Source of the DNA: Piper betle
Taxonomy: Eukaryota; Streptophyta; Magnoliopsida; Piperales; Piperaceae
Reading direction: 5' to 3'
Length of the DNA stretch: 64,000 nt
NCBI GenBank assembly: GCA_033002965.1
Contig: JAURVB010000163.1
Span: forward strand, 1 to 64,000
Shown one piece after another: positions 19,790 through 32,134 of this stretch. The notes beneath the pieces were generated by a model. It was not told the DNA's origin, ran no database searches, and was given only the letters and a program-made list of their open reading frames with translations. Each line of letters begins with the position of its first letter. The stretch's first letter is position 1. Made by a program: the position numbers and the translations under genes.

Positions 19790-22523
19790 TTTGTTTTCGA
19801 ACTTCAGATCCAGCTCACGATGCCTTCGGGCCTATTGTATAAATCCCAACCCAGGCCTATATATATATAGTTTTCACGTTTTCGGTGAGAGATGGAATGA
19901 GGGTTACTGACGGCCACGCCTTCAGATAGGGCGTGTGCTCGGAAGAGCGGGCTCTGGAGCTGGGGAGAACCCACTTCGTTCCCGAAGGATCCGGACAACT
20001 CCACCTTTGAGTTCCTCAAACCCGGAGAAGTGTGGAGGTTTACGGGTACTGCAATGCAGCGCATGTCTAGACTTGTGGTTCAAAGGGTACTAAAGGCGAC
20101 TGCCTGAGAGTGCTCGGCCTTCGTGCTCAAGGCCAGGAGTAATATGGAAGGTGCAGAGGGCGAAAAGGAATGAGATTTGATGCGAGAAGCGATAGAGAAA
20201 TGGCCAAGGTATGAGAATGAGAAAGAAAGGGGACGCTGTCGACTCGAGGGCGACGGCCGATGGCGACGGCTCCCGTATGTGCCCTGATGAGAGTTCTTGA
20301 GGAAGTATATGGTTTTCATTCAACAAGAGAGTTTGCTCTCCTGTGCCAGATTGATATTAGTTATTTTCCGGGCCGGTAACACTCGTTACTGACGGTTTTT
20401 CTATATATATGTAGGTGAGGAATGCGAGCGATGAAAGCTGTCGGGACTGCGGAGGAGCAGCACGGAACCGCGCACACATGTACCTGCTGCGTGTAATGTA
20501 TAATGATGGTGTGTTAATGCTATGTGAATGATAATTTGAATGTGTTTGTCTTGAATGAATTGCTTGTTATGAAACGAACGGATCAATGTGAATGAGTAGG
20601 GAGCCTTGGAGTTCAGACTCGGCTCAGGTGAAAACGAATGAGATAATGATTGAATGCCATGGTAGATTGTTATGTTTTATCGTATTTTGATAAAATATTT
20701 ATATACCCTTGTTGTGGACAGGTTGGCCCTTATTGCACTTTTAGGGGAAACTCTGTCCGTTTTTCCGTAGTAGTATATATTTTCTTTTGGTTTCTCATTT
20801 ATTGTTTTGTCTTGTCTTTGCTTGCACGTCATGGCATGCATGTAGGACTCCGTTAGAACCCAATTGTTCCCATTCATGCATTTCATGTTTGCATCTCCAT
20901 CTTGAGACGCCGAGGGCAGATCCGGGTCGGCTTAACCGAATCCAGTAGATTAGCGAACGGTTCGGTCGCCGGTGACATTTCCGGGTCGGTTCACGGGTGA
21001 GCCAAAACGGGGTGTTACACCAGGACCACCGCCGTGGCCATGATCACCACCAGCAATGTTGCCACACCCGACAGTGATACCACCACTTTCTGGCTATTTT
21101 TTGATCAGCTAGTGGCTGGACTTCTTTGATCGCACCACCCGCACCTTTGCCATGACGCTCCCTGTTGATCCCCACCGGCGATGACCCCAGTTGCGCTACT
21201 GTCGGCATTTCCTGGCAATGGGCACTAGTGCCACCCCCGTCCAGCCCGTTTGCTTGTATAGTGTCCAATTGCTTGTGTTCGCATCCGTCTAGTCGTGCTC
21301 GGGTCCGCCAGCCTGCCAGTTTGTGCCCAAGTCCTCCAGTCCCATCCTGTGTATGTGTCCATTAATCAATTTCATGTCCACCCAATCCAACCCAACCCAT
21401 TTTCTAGTTAACCCAAACCGAAGTTGTTCAGCCTATTCGACTTAATCTGGTTTAGCTTGTTTTAGTCATGTTTAGCTCATTTTTGAACCGTTTTTCTCCA
21501 TTATTGCACTGTTTTCAGTAATTCGAGAACCTCTATATTAGTTTAAATACATATTCACAGGATTTAGCATGTTTGGATGTTTATATGATTACTTATTATT
21601 ATGAATGATATATTTATTTATTAATATTAGTCTTATTTATGTTTACTAAATTGTATATTTATTTATTTATCTATTTGCTTGTTTACGTGTATGTGATTAT
21701 TTATTTTTATTTAATTATGTATTCTTGTATTGTGTAACTATGATATTATTATTATTCATGATTAATTAGTATTAACTATTTATTTATTTATTTATTGAAT
21801 TATTATTTATTTAATAATTAATTATTTATATGTTTACTAACATAAGTATATATAATATTTACTCGTGTTTAGCCGTACATTTATATAGTATAAATATATT
21901 ATTATTTTATGACTAAATTATTATTAATGTCATGTCTTTATTATTTATCTATTTATTCATGAGCGTATTTATTTATTAGTTATTTCCTTTATTATGTTTC
22001 GATTTGCATGTTATATGTTTAGTCGTAAGTTTATTTAGTAGTCTTTTCTATTAGGATGTACTGATGATGTGAGCGCACACCAAGATGTCAATATTTTACT
22101 TAGCAATGGGTTCCAATATAGGTTTCAGAGTCTGAGCTCACCGTAGATGTGCAGGCACACTTGGAGCTTGGACCATAGGTCTGTAGGACTCTCCCTCTCT
22201 GCTTGACTCCCTGCGTGTTGAGTTTGATCTTGTTTTAGACGTAGGATGACATCAATGGTATTTTATAAGATCCCTCCGATTTTGGGCCATTTAGCCATAT
22301 TTTCTACACATGTTTAATAAAACTACAAGGTTGAGATCGCTTGTTGGTTTTTGAACTGAAGCTCCAGAAATATATGATAAAAGTTTCTTCCTTAAAACCT
22401 AATATACAAGCACATGCAATTTTATGGATTTCACGAATAAGCGAGTGAGTGGTATAAAGATATGTATGGACCGCACTAGTATTCCTTCAAACCCTGAGGT
22501 AGTGCTATGTATGAGGGTATTGT

Positions 22524-23160
22524 TAGGGCTACTAAGTGAGTGAGTGAGCCAAGCTTGACTTGTGTTCGAACTCGGCTCGAGATCAAAGGAGTTTTGAACA
22601 TGCATGCTCGATCTCGACTCGAATATTCTTTATGTTGTTCGAGCTTGAATACACTTAAATTGTTTAATTTTGATGAGCTCAAACCCAGCTCGTTTATGAG
22701 CTCGAAACCGGCTTGATTGTAAAGTGGAAAGTAACTCAGCTTGTTGGTGAGCTTGAAACTGGCTCGATTGTAAAGTGAAAAGTAACTCACTTAAAAAAAT
22801 AAAGTCAATGTGGATTGAACCCACAAACTCCAGGTCTTCAACTTGAATACCTACCATCTAAGCTATCTCACTACTTTGATATTATATTGTATATAAATAA
22901 ATATAACTAGTTAAAATTAAACTTATTAGTATATATATATATATAATATAAAGATTATATTATTATATTATTTTATCGAGTCGAGTTCGAATCAAGTTAG
23001 AGTTTTAACCGAGTTGAGACGAGTCAAACACGGCCTTGCTCAAACTTGGCTCGAAGGATTTGAGTTCGAGCTCGAGTGTTTAAATGTTGACTTTTGAGTC
23101 GAGTTGAACCAAGCCAAACGACAAATGCTCACGAGCTGGCTGACTCAATTAGCAGCCCTA
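22524..23160. mobile_element. hAT-type MITE
   Basis: It is 637 bp long, with inverted ends TAGGGCTACTAAGTGAGTGA and, on the complement of the right end, TAGGGCTGCTAATTGAGTCA. Flanking 8-mers GGTATTGT (22516-22523) and GGTACTGT (23161-23168) differ by one base. An 8-bp duplication plus TAGGGCTG-like ends point to the hAT superfamily. The other B copy lacks it at this place. It has no transposase, is full of CTCGAG/GAGCTCG words and carries a tRNA-like stretch. Confidence 0.8.
22803..22872 (-). other. tRNA-like (Pol III promoter-like) segment in the MITE
   Basis: On the minus strand, TAGCTTAGATGGTAG resembles a tRNA A box. About 30 nt later, GGGTTCAATCC resembles a B box. This may be a captured tRNA-derived SINE head. 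No complete cloverleaf was made out, so it is not called a tRNA gene. Confidence 0.4.
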
Positions 23161-23734
23161 GGTACTGTGTAACGCAACACATTTCCAGATTTTGTGGCAC
23201 TAACTTCCTTTAGCCACTCGAGTACCGTACCAGGTGTACTATGGAGGATGTGAGGGCGTAAGCATTGCATGTATGAATGTGAATATTAGCCGTGCATGTA
23301 AGCCGACACTTGTTTAAGTACGTTTGCTTACCGCCTAGTGTGAGTTAATTCTTTAAGTTTCATAAGTTTCTGTGGGTAATGGAATACCTATTTGCCAGTT
23401 TGTACTAGTTATTTTTTGAACCAGTAACACTTGTTACTAACATTTTTCATATAATATATGTAGGTCATGCAAATCCTAGCTCAAATTTGGTGGGAAGATA
23501 GATAAATGCTACACACACTTGAGCTTAGTACAGTTATTAACTTTCTTACGTTTATTTATATTCAATGTGTTTTGATGCATATTTAAAAATTTCTTCCATT
23601 CTCATGACACCAAGTGCGTCGTTTCGATCTATTTTATCGATAGAGTCTTACCGACCAACAACTTTAAACATGACTCGACTCGATCGTAACTTTTCTAATT
23701 AAGTTCTTAAGTGAATCGAAATTGGGGTGTTACA

Positions 23735-24976
23735 TCGTCATTGCTTTGACTTAACATTATGAAATCATCAAAACTACGTTTTTTCATTATCATTTATCCC
23801 TTAGTCCAATTACCTAACATCAATTAGGTTTTACATTTGCCAAATCACAATCGGACTAAATTATTTATTCACATACCAAACAACATGAGGATCATAAAAT
23901 TCCCCAAAAAATGACTAAACGAACATGTTCAATAGCCTCATGAGTTCCTAGCTATCACCCTCCTAGTATGTGCAATGAAATAGACACTATATATCATTAC
24001 CCGACTAGAATATACGTGTATCCATGTATGATATGTCATGACGATAATAATTCATCACTCAATCAACACGTTAAACCTCTTCACAACATGTATCTAATAC
24101 TATATTAGGTCATATAATTTTCAAACAATCATACGTGAAGCATGCATGAAGTTTAAATATCAAATAATTAAAGAAAATTAAAATTAGGCATGATTGCTTT
24201 GATGGTGGGCCTCAGCATTGCAGCACTTGAGTGTTAGTGTTGCGACACCAGCCGCCTCAGTTTTGAATGTTGTGGCACTCATATTTTATGTCTTCTTTTT
24301 AGACAAGTGTCGCGGAACCTGCATTCTCGACTTTGAGTGTTGTGGCACTACGCCATCTTCTCAACTTTCTATTTCATTAGTGTCACGGCTCAGCATATAA
24401 AATTTAGATTTTTCCAAATTTGTGATTTTTATTCAAGGGACAAACAAAGTCCAAACTTTATGAAATTTTTATCATGACTTCCTATCATATTTTATGAAAT
24501 TACTATAAAATTATTTCCAGTGTTATGGTGCCTACAATAATTTGTTGTTAAAACATGACAAGTTAAACAATTCTTGACAATTTACTAGGGTTTTGTAAGA
24601 AACTGTTCAAACATGTTCCAAACGTGATAAAACTTTATACAACTTTTGTTTGCATCAAAACTAAGAGTTTATAATATTTCTTTACAATTAAAACTTAGGT
24701 TCTTCCATGATCTTTACTCAACATATTCTTTTATTCATCAAACAACATAAAAATCGGTATCTGCATTATTTAACCTATTATAATCAAGTTCATGGTCGTA
24801 ATTATGACGTACATACATCAAAAAAATATTAATAATGATAAACCATGAATGCTCACATTCATACATAATGCACACAAAACTCAATATGAATATGCCCTTG
24901 ATGCACGAATTAATTATGTTAAAGTTAAATTACAAACTTTTTCTTCGGTTATTTTTAATTGGGGATTATTTAGAAT
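23735..24976. other. Probable old minus-strand LTR remnant, no gene
   Basis: AT-rich DNA with GTGTTGCGACACC- and GAGTGTTGTGGCACT-type words (24220-24360) that recur in the D and F LTRs. No coding region is supported. Family F inserted at its right end. Confidence 0.4.
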
Positions 24977-27900
24977 TGTAACACCCTATTTTTAGGCCTA
25001 AGGGTGGACTGAAGTACGATGTTATAATTTGAAAAATTATTCGTTGAACTACTCTATTACAAACTTTACAGAAGCAGATCTCAACCCTTGAAGAGGTTTA
25101 AGACAAGCAACCTTACATGGTTTTAACACATATACATGTTGATTTATACTAGCATAGAGAGACATTTAAACTTAAGGATCATATATAATCACCACTAATC
25201 ACAACAAAGGTAGAACTACCCCTACGAGTATGAGTGGTGACTTTAAAAAGCTGATAATCACTCTCAACTGTAGAAGAGGCGCACCCCGCTACAGTTTTGA
25301 GATTGCCTATTATGACATGAACCATTTCTTACTACTTAGTTCAAGTCATTTGTTACATTTCTTAATTTCTTACATGTGGATGAATGTGGAGAATTTTAAC
25401 AATGGTCGTGGTTACCTATTCTACATACTTAACATGTGTGAGAAAATAATAAAATAATAAAGCACAACATCATTAGATGCCAAAGCATCAAACCCTAACA
25501 CCCGGACTTCACATGAGTCTTCAAGCAGTGTAAACCATATGCTCCTCCTACCTATGTTTCTTTATCACACATAGACAGCTACAATAAATATGTTTCACAT
25601 ACTTGGTAAGCTCCTCATTGTGTTCTGGGACTTTGAGGCTTGTACCGTTTAGACAATGGTTAGAGTGCTCCAAAGTGTATCTTCCCCACAATAATAATGT
25701 AATGATATATAAAATACACGTGCACAACAATAATTAATTAACTCATGCCGAATCATACTAGTTCATATAACTTTAGGGCTTATTCCTATAGCATACTACA
25801 TCCTAATTTCATATTGCATCAATTTGGTAATTCACACAAAACAACATGAAATCCCTTGCCATGAGCCTTTTGATCCGTTCGCCTACACTAGTCTTGTAGA
25901 GACTAAGAATATAGCATTACCGGCAAATGAGTATCTAAATACCCATGAAAAAGTTATAGAAGTGTTTAGAATCTTACAGGGTGGTAAGCAAAGGGTGATG
26001 AGGCCATATATCATACCATAATTGCTTACAAAGTGGCATCTTACATATATATAAACATTCATATATTGCTTATCCCTCACATCCTCCATATATCACCCAC
26101 CACAGTACCTAGGTGGCTCAGAACTAATGTACCACAATTTTTGAAAATGTGTTGCATTAGCACTACTTAAGGTAGAAGGGGTAGTAGTGCAATTTGCATA
26201 TCTTCATGCCGCTCACTCTCTTATTCGTGAAATCCGTAAAAATAGGTGTACTTATTTAATAGGCTTAGGAGGAGGCTTGTATCATACATTTCTTGATCTT
26301 CAATTCAAAAATCAACAAGGGATCTCATCCTTGTAGTTTTATTAAACTTAATGATAAAATGACCTGCCATCAGAGGGATTCGATAAAAATACTGTCGACA
26401 CCATTCTCTCATTTAAAATGCAATTAAAAGTGGCACTCAATAGCCAAACATAAGGGTGGAGCAATAGAGTCCTTCAGACCTAGATGAGTGGAGCCCTACT
26501 TTCTAAATTAATGAGCTGCAGGTAACCTAATAAGAGATGGAATCTGAATCATAATAGAATAACACTGGTACACAAGATGAGGCAAAGCCTCCACACATGC
26601 ACAACATGCAAAATGTAATTAACTTACTTATTTTGATTAGTGATGGGTAAACCTCATTAGGTTGTTTAATTTAATGTTTGGGGTTACAATTCTACTTAGT
26701 GTATAATTTTGTACTTAGGGTTTTATCATCGGACTTAACCAAACGATTTTTCGGACATACCAAATGGCATTCTATTAAGCTGAAATTTGAACCCTTAGTT
26801 CTAGACACTCTACGGGATCTGTCATAAATATTAAAAAGTGATAATTTGTAGATTATCATGTTTATTGAGGTTAATTAAGGTCGGATTAATGTACTATCAA
26901 CAATACCCGTTACTATGTAGCAAACTTCTAAATTTTGATCCATAGGCCTGAGAAGTCCAAACAGGCTTGGGTCAATTAGAATAGTTAGATAACACTTGGA
27001 AGCTTATCCCACTAATATTTCAGGACCAATTTTTTTATAATCAAACCTAGGTGAATTTTCTAATCTGGATTACTGATTCAACCAATATCGTAATTAATCT
27101 GACCCTAGTAGAATTAGAAATTTCTATCCAATTACCTACTTACCCAAATGTTCTAAAAATTTACAGAGACATCATTAGGACATTTATTACTCTTATTAAT
27201 CTATTTCATAATTTTTCTACTGATTATTCTATTTTTAACGGATTTTCTAATTGGATTAACATAAACAGGATTATAAATCCAGTTCTTGTGTACTTCAGAA
27301 GTTCGAGCTCATTAGCCATTAGAATAAAAAATTTTTAACACAAAAATTTTCAGGTTTACATTAAAAATTATTAGTTTATTAGGTAATTTTTTATAAACTT
27401 TTATGCGTTCTAATTATTAGCCAAACATTTAACTAAACACACAACACAGGTAGTCAACACAAAACACATCAGATACACACACCATTTTATTAATTTTCTT
27501 TAGGACTTAGTTGAGATAATTTTAGTATGGTAAAATTTTTATATGAAGCTCACAACATCCTTAACAAATAATCATAATACATATCATGAAATTAAAATTA
27601 TATCAAGGTGTAAATGTTAGGGAAATAGGCAATCAAGTCACTGGAACCTTGAAAGTTGCCACCTTTCATTCAATTTTGGGCCTTTATGCAACCATTAGAG
27701 CAAAATAAGATGATATCCCCAACATAATATTTGTAAATCTATGGCTTATAAAGAAAACAAGGTCAATATCACTCAAATCGGACCTCTACATCATGAGATA
27801 TGAATTTTATGCTTAACTAGTGCATATTAGGACACATAGTTGATGCAAAAATCATAACTATGTATCTAAACATGAAAATGACATGAAACCACCTCTCAAA

Positions 27901-28785
27901 ATTATTTAGTAGGCATATCTATAAGAAAGAAATGCAAGATAAATACAAACAATATCATCAATTTACGAAACAACAGCCCAAACAAGAAACATCAACCAAA
28001 ACTTGGGAAAGAACATACCTTTAAAGGTTTAAGGGAAGGTCACTTGGAGTTTTCCCACTCCAAGTCCTTCAACCTTTGAAAGAAGAACATCTTGGAAGGC
28101 AAGGGAAGACTAGAGAGAGCTCAAAAAGTAGAGAAGATGGATGGGAGAAGGATATGGTCGTTGAGGATATATAATGAGGGTAGAGTGGGTGGGTTGGAGT
28201 GAAAAGGTGAGGAAGAGGGTGGTTAACTTGGTGAAGTCATAGGCTTGGGTGTCACACTTAAAGAGGTGTGTTGGGATTGAATTTTAAAAAGAAAAAAGGG
28301 GAAATGATTTGGTGTTTATAAAGTAAATAAAAAAATACAACATGGAAAAAAATTTCCAAAAGAAGGAAAGTCACGGGTGTAAGGGTGCTTTTCCAGCGTC
28401 TTGGCACCTGTGGTGAACTTGAGCGTCAAATTCAAACATTGTCTAGGTGTGAGGGCACTAACATGATGCCTTTTGCATCCAGTCCTCATTTGCATCATTT
28501 AAAGTTTTTCCACCAGAAACACGCGAAACAAATACGACTATAACACACGAAAGTGACTAGGCACGTGGGGGACTCGGTCCTAAGGTCTAACTAGACTCAA
28601 CTTGATTGAACCAAACATAAAATGGTTGGTCACATAGCATCCGATAGGGGCAACAAAGCTGAAGAAGCTAAGACTAGGGCTATTCGTACATACCTACATA
28701 CCACATATAAATACACGGCAAAAGGGTCAGGCAAGTAACTCGATCCCGGTCACGATCTCAAGTGGTGAAAAGCCCGGATTTAACA
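24977..28785 (-). mobile_element. Probable solo LTR of family F
   Basis: Starts TGTAACACCC at 24977 and ends GATTTAACA at 28785 (complement TGTTAAATCC), with flanking AGAAT (24972-24976) and AGAAC (28786-28790). It shares with the B LTR a block at 26200-26410: stem-loop 2 with arms ACAAGG/CCTTGT (26315-26334) beside a complementary AATAAA. A minus-strand TATA-like ATTATATATCC lies near 28170. A related remnant is at 48360-50290. The right border is less certain than the left. Confidence 0.6.
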
Positions 28786-29442
28786 AGAACCCTTTTGACC
28801 ACAAAAAATGATGAATAACAACACTGGAACAAGGGACAGAGAGGAGTGTCACGTTCACCTTTGAAGAGGAAAGATAGCTCTTAGGTTTTTAGAACAAAAA
28901 GGGGCCAAATCTGCTCTTAAGGTGTTTATATACTACTACCCTAACTTCTATCATTCCATAATTATCCTCCAACCTCCTACTCAGACAAAACCAACCACCT
29001 AGCCACATTCTAACCCTTAGCTAAACTATAAAGGTCACCAAGGTTTGATCGTTTAATCATATTTGACCACATTCGACCAATTTGGCCCTTACCGATTAAT
29101 CAGGTAACCTTTTTCGATTCTCCTCTAGACCATTATAAGTGAAAAACCAACTTTGAAAAAATAATCCAACAAAGCAAACAACTAAAACTATGGAGTTGGT
29201 CCAAAGCTGACCACATCCACTTGCCCATTTAGACAATTCCTTTGACTATTTACTTGTTTCCTCAAATTTTCTCTACCTGATGACCATGTTTGACTCCTTA
29301 TACACTAGGCTTTGATCTTCCACCCCATACCAAGTATAATGAACCATTTTTCATAATTATTCAATGTATTACATACCATAATATGTTTAAAATGGAAAGA
29401 AGAAAAATTTATCAATTTATCTTCGTAAAAAAGACTAAGTAT
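28786..29442. other. Spacer between F and D elements
   Basis: No gene recognised. A minus-strand TATA-like sequence (TATATAAACACC, ~28922-28934) suggests it is part of another minus-oriented LTR, perhaps continuous with 23735-24976 before F inserted. Confidence 0.35.
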
Positions 29443-32051
29443 TGTAATGACCTCATTTCTAGCACCCATAAATCCTATTAAGGCCGTTACATGAGTCATC
29501 TCCTAATGCACATATATATCATTTCAAAGACATATAATTCAAGAATTATAACATAAATCAAACTACGAACAAGTAGAATATGCTAATATGTTGATCAATC
29601 GCTTTCCAACATAGTCACTTACATAAGTCTTTATGTTAGTAAAATATACCGCTAATATAATACCAATCTCAATAAAAGTCCACTAAATAAAATATATTAC
29701 GGTTTAGTACCTTCATCAACCTAGGTTGACGTCACCTTAAAACTAAACTAGCTATTGGCCTTTCAATCCTTATGGTCTAGCCTTCATAGCTTAAAAATAT
29801 ATATATAACATGTCGAGAAAACAATGGTACTAGCTATAGACCACTAGTACACATAGGTACATGGACGTCTAGATGCCTCATCTATTCTAGATAAGTTTTT
29901 GCACCAAGGTGTCTTGGTGTGCTCCACATCTAACACTTAGGGAGAAGAAGTGATCGACTCCCACATTGTAAACCACAATTGATCACATGCACTATCAAGA
30001 TAGTTGCTTGGGGTGCTATGGCAATAGTCTTTACTTAAGGGAGATGCGTTGTACCCTTTGACGTAACATGTTTGTTGAACAGGTTAAACTAGCGTACCTT
30101 GGTACATAAGAAAACTAAAAGCTAGTGCCTAGGCACTTACGTTATATAAAACATATGACATGTTGATTTAACATAGCAATTAAAACATAAAGATCTGATT
30201 AATCACATAAAATAGAGGTTCATAAACTCACCAAACAACAAATAAAAATGCAGCTAAGTATCTTGCCATCAATGAGCTAAGACTTCAGATACCCAAACTC
30301 TCCTACACTGGAATAATTTATACTCATTACAATCAAAACTTGGGTACCCGATTCTACATGCTATGATATGACATGCATGATGACGATTCACATAACATGT
30401 AACAACACTTAAAATAAGTTTATTACAACATTACTATATCATAATAACATCATACAATGTTCAACTAATCATAAGCAAAGCATACGTACAACATAATATC
30501 TATACACTTTATGAAACTATGGTTTTCCCAACCTAACTTCCAAAATTCATAACTCATGGAGTACCTAATAAAAAATTATGAAATTTAACAAGTAGAAACT
30601 AGAGATCAAGACAGTTGTAACTCAAAAGGAATCATTTGAATCTGAGTTCTATAGCAAAGGTTATAACCATTTTAACATAAGGGTGCAAAATTTTCAGTCG
30701 TAACTCAAAAAGAATCATTTAAATTTGAGTTCTATAGCAAAGGTTATCGCCGTTTTAACATAAGGGTGCAAATTAGAAAAATTACTGCAACAGGACAGTG
30801 CCGTGACACTCAAATTCTCTATGTTTGAGTGGCATGACACTCGACCGCGGTACCCACCCTAACTTGTTCTTGCTATATCTTCTTCAATTCTTAATCGATT
30901 TTAGTGAAATAGATCTTGTATTTTCCAGCCTTCTGAGCACAAAATTATGGGTTATAGCATATTTTTAATCTAACATGATTTACCCACTTTTTCATGACTT
31001 TTAGTTAGAGAAAAACATGTAAAAAAGAAGTATTCATGTTCTAAAGTTGATATATCTTAACAATTCAAGCATGAATCATTCTTAGATCATAAGAATTACT
31101 TGAAAAACTTATTTACACCAAGTCTAAACATGAATTAACATCTTATACATTAAGTTGATGAATTGCATAAGCATGGAACATGGAAGAAAACATGTAGATA
31201 ACATAGAACATAAAATAGAAATATAAAATATGATCATGATGCATGAATCTACATGATTTACTTGCTTTAATTAAGATTACTAACCTCTACTTTGATAAAT
31301 ACGCCTAGAACTCCACACCAACACTTTCCTCGCATGATCTCCAAGGAAGAAAAAAGATTTGGCACCAAGAGAGAGAAGACAGAGAGAGAGGGTGTGCTAG
31401 CAAAAGATGATGCTAGATAGAGAAGGATGGCAGCTAGGGCTTTGTTGCAAATAATGCAATTCATCCTCTATGCCTCATTATATATATACGTGGTCTTCTA
31501 TTCGTATTCGAACCTTGTACTCCTAATCTCCACGTACTAATCTACTCTTAAACTTCCTACACTCACACCTAAGTGGACAAACCTGTCCACATTCAATGAC
31601 CGATTCTTACCCTATGGCAGAACTTGACCATTGGACAACTAATAATGCTTTACTTCCACTTAGATCACCTAATCGTATAAATAAGTGCTTAAGCCCACAC
31701 AATAGACTTGAAAACTAGTTGAACTAACCATTACAGATATGGAATTTGTTCACATGTGACTATATCTAACTTGTCTACCAAAGGTAAAAGCTTGACTAAC
31801 AATTAATCTCTAGAGATTTTACTTGACCGTTTGTCCCCTTTCATGATTGAGCGTTAGAAAAAATCTTACTTAGCAAAAATTGATATAATCAACTCACAAA
31901 TATATATTCGAAGTATCTTTCATTCGTCTAGACTAACTTATACCAAGAAAACTTTTTATGTGCTGAAATTAAAAAATTCACTATGGCTATAACCTATTGA
32001 AGAGAAGGAAAAATAAACTAAATAATATTAGCAAAATGACTAGATATTACA
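29443..32051 (-). repeat. 3' LTR of element D
   Basis: Minus-oriented LTR of ~2.6 kb: TGTAATGACC at 29443, complement start TGTAATATCTAG at 32051, followed by a purine tract (complement GAGGGTAGAA, 32052-32061). The first ~250 bp align with the start of the right copy at 36895. It holds an 83-bp tandem duplication (30614), an imperfect hairpin (30798-30840) and a minus-strand TATA-like run (~31475-31490). Confidence 0.75.
30614..30779. repeat. 83-bp tandem duplication in the D LTR
   Basis: Units at 30614-30696 and 30697-30779 share GAGTTCTATAGCAAAGGTTA and AACATAAGGGTGCAAA with about ten differences, so the duplication is old. Confidence 0.9.
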
Positions 32052-32061
32052 TTCTACCCTC

Positions 32062-32134
32062 AAAATGGGCTCTCATATGGGCTTCAATCTCACATGTAGC
32101 TTCTTCTAGGGTGTAATTACTCAAGAGAACCTTC
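32062..32134 (-). pseudogene. Element D pol, C-terminal chromodomain end
   Basis: Minus-strand reading gives LEEATCEIEAHMRAHF, equivalent to [13 protein letters not shown] in element A, so this is the last part of a chromodomain just before the purine tract. The integrase that should lie next to it is missing: the C LTR and the deleted zone follow immediately. Confidence 0.65.

Larger units (their letters stand above)
7167..21019 (+). mobile_element. Element A: near-complete Ty3/gypsy chromovirus-type retrotransposon
   Basis: Order: 5' LTR 7167-12587 (with two nested insertions), tRNA-Met primer site 12592, gag from 12889, pol with PR-RT-RNaseH-IN-chromodomain to 18041, polypurine tract 18093-18104, 3' LTR 18106-21019. 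Both LTRs start TGTAAAAC and end TGTTACA. Flanking 5-mers CTAGG (7162-7166) and CCAGG (21020-21024) are a target duplication with one change, inside a family B LTR. The C-terminal chromodomain, the Met primer site and the long LTRs suggest the Tekay/Del lineage, though the clade assignment is inference. The inner sequence is far better preserved than in the other elements here. Confidence 0.93.
18106..21019 (+). repeat. 3' LTR of element A (complete, 2,914 bp)
   Basis: Runs from TGTAAAACCCG to TGTTACA. Parts in order: terminal palindrome TGACTCGAGTCA (18117-18128); a second inverted repeat around GACTCGAGTAGG (~18513-18540); a leader-like segment with CTTCTTCC and AAACCCTAGCCG turning into GC-rich CCG-repeat DNA (18565-19210); an abrupt change to AT-rich DNA at a GAG/GTATAAT donor-like site (19211/19212); acceptor-like sites at 19569, 19690 and 20414; stem-loops at 19693 and 19768; and a conserved palindrome at 20376. 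It is the reference copy for family A. GC-rich open frames inside it are not genes. Confidence 0.92.
21025..23734 (+). repeat. Solo LTR of family B, right part
   Basis: It continues the LTR interrupted by element A: CTTTCTGGCTATTTTTTG here matches 43360-43380 of the uninterrupted copy, and it ends with GGGGTGTTACA at 23734. It contains TTTATTTA-rich DNA (21590-21990), the core with AATAAA (22316) and stem-loop 2 (22325-22344, one mismatch), a hAT-type MITE (22524-23160) and the palindrome AGTAACACTTGTTACT (23423-23438). Confidence 0.82.

Noticed and set aside
22803..22872. Possible tRNA gene
   Set aside because: Only box-like words are present; no full cloverleaf with acceptor stem or anticodon arm could be built.
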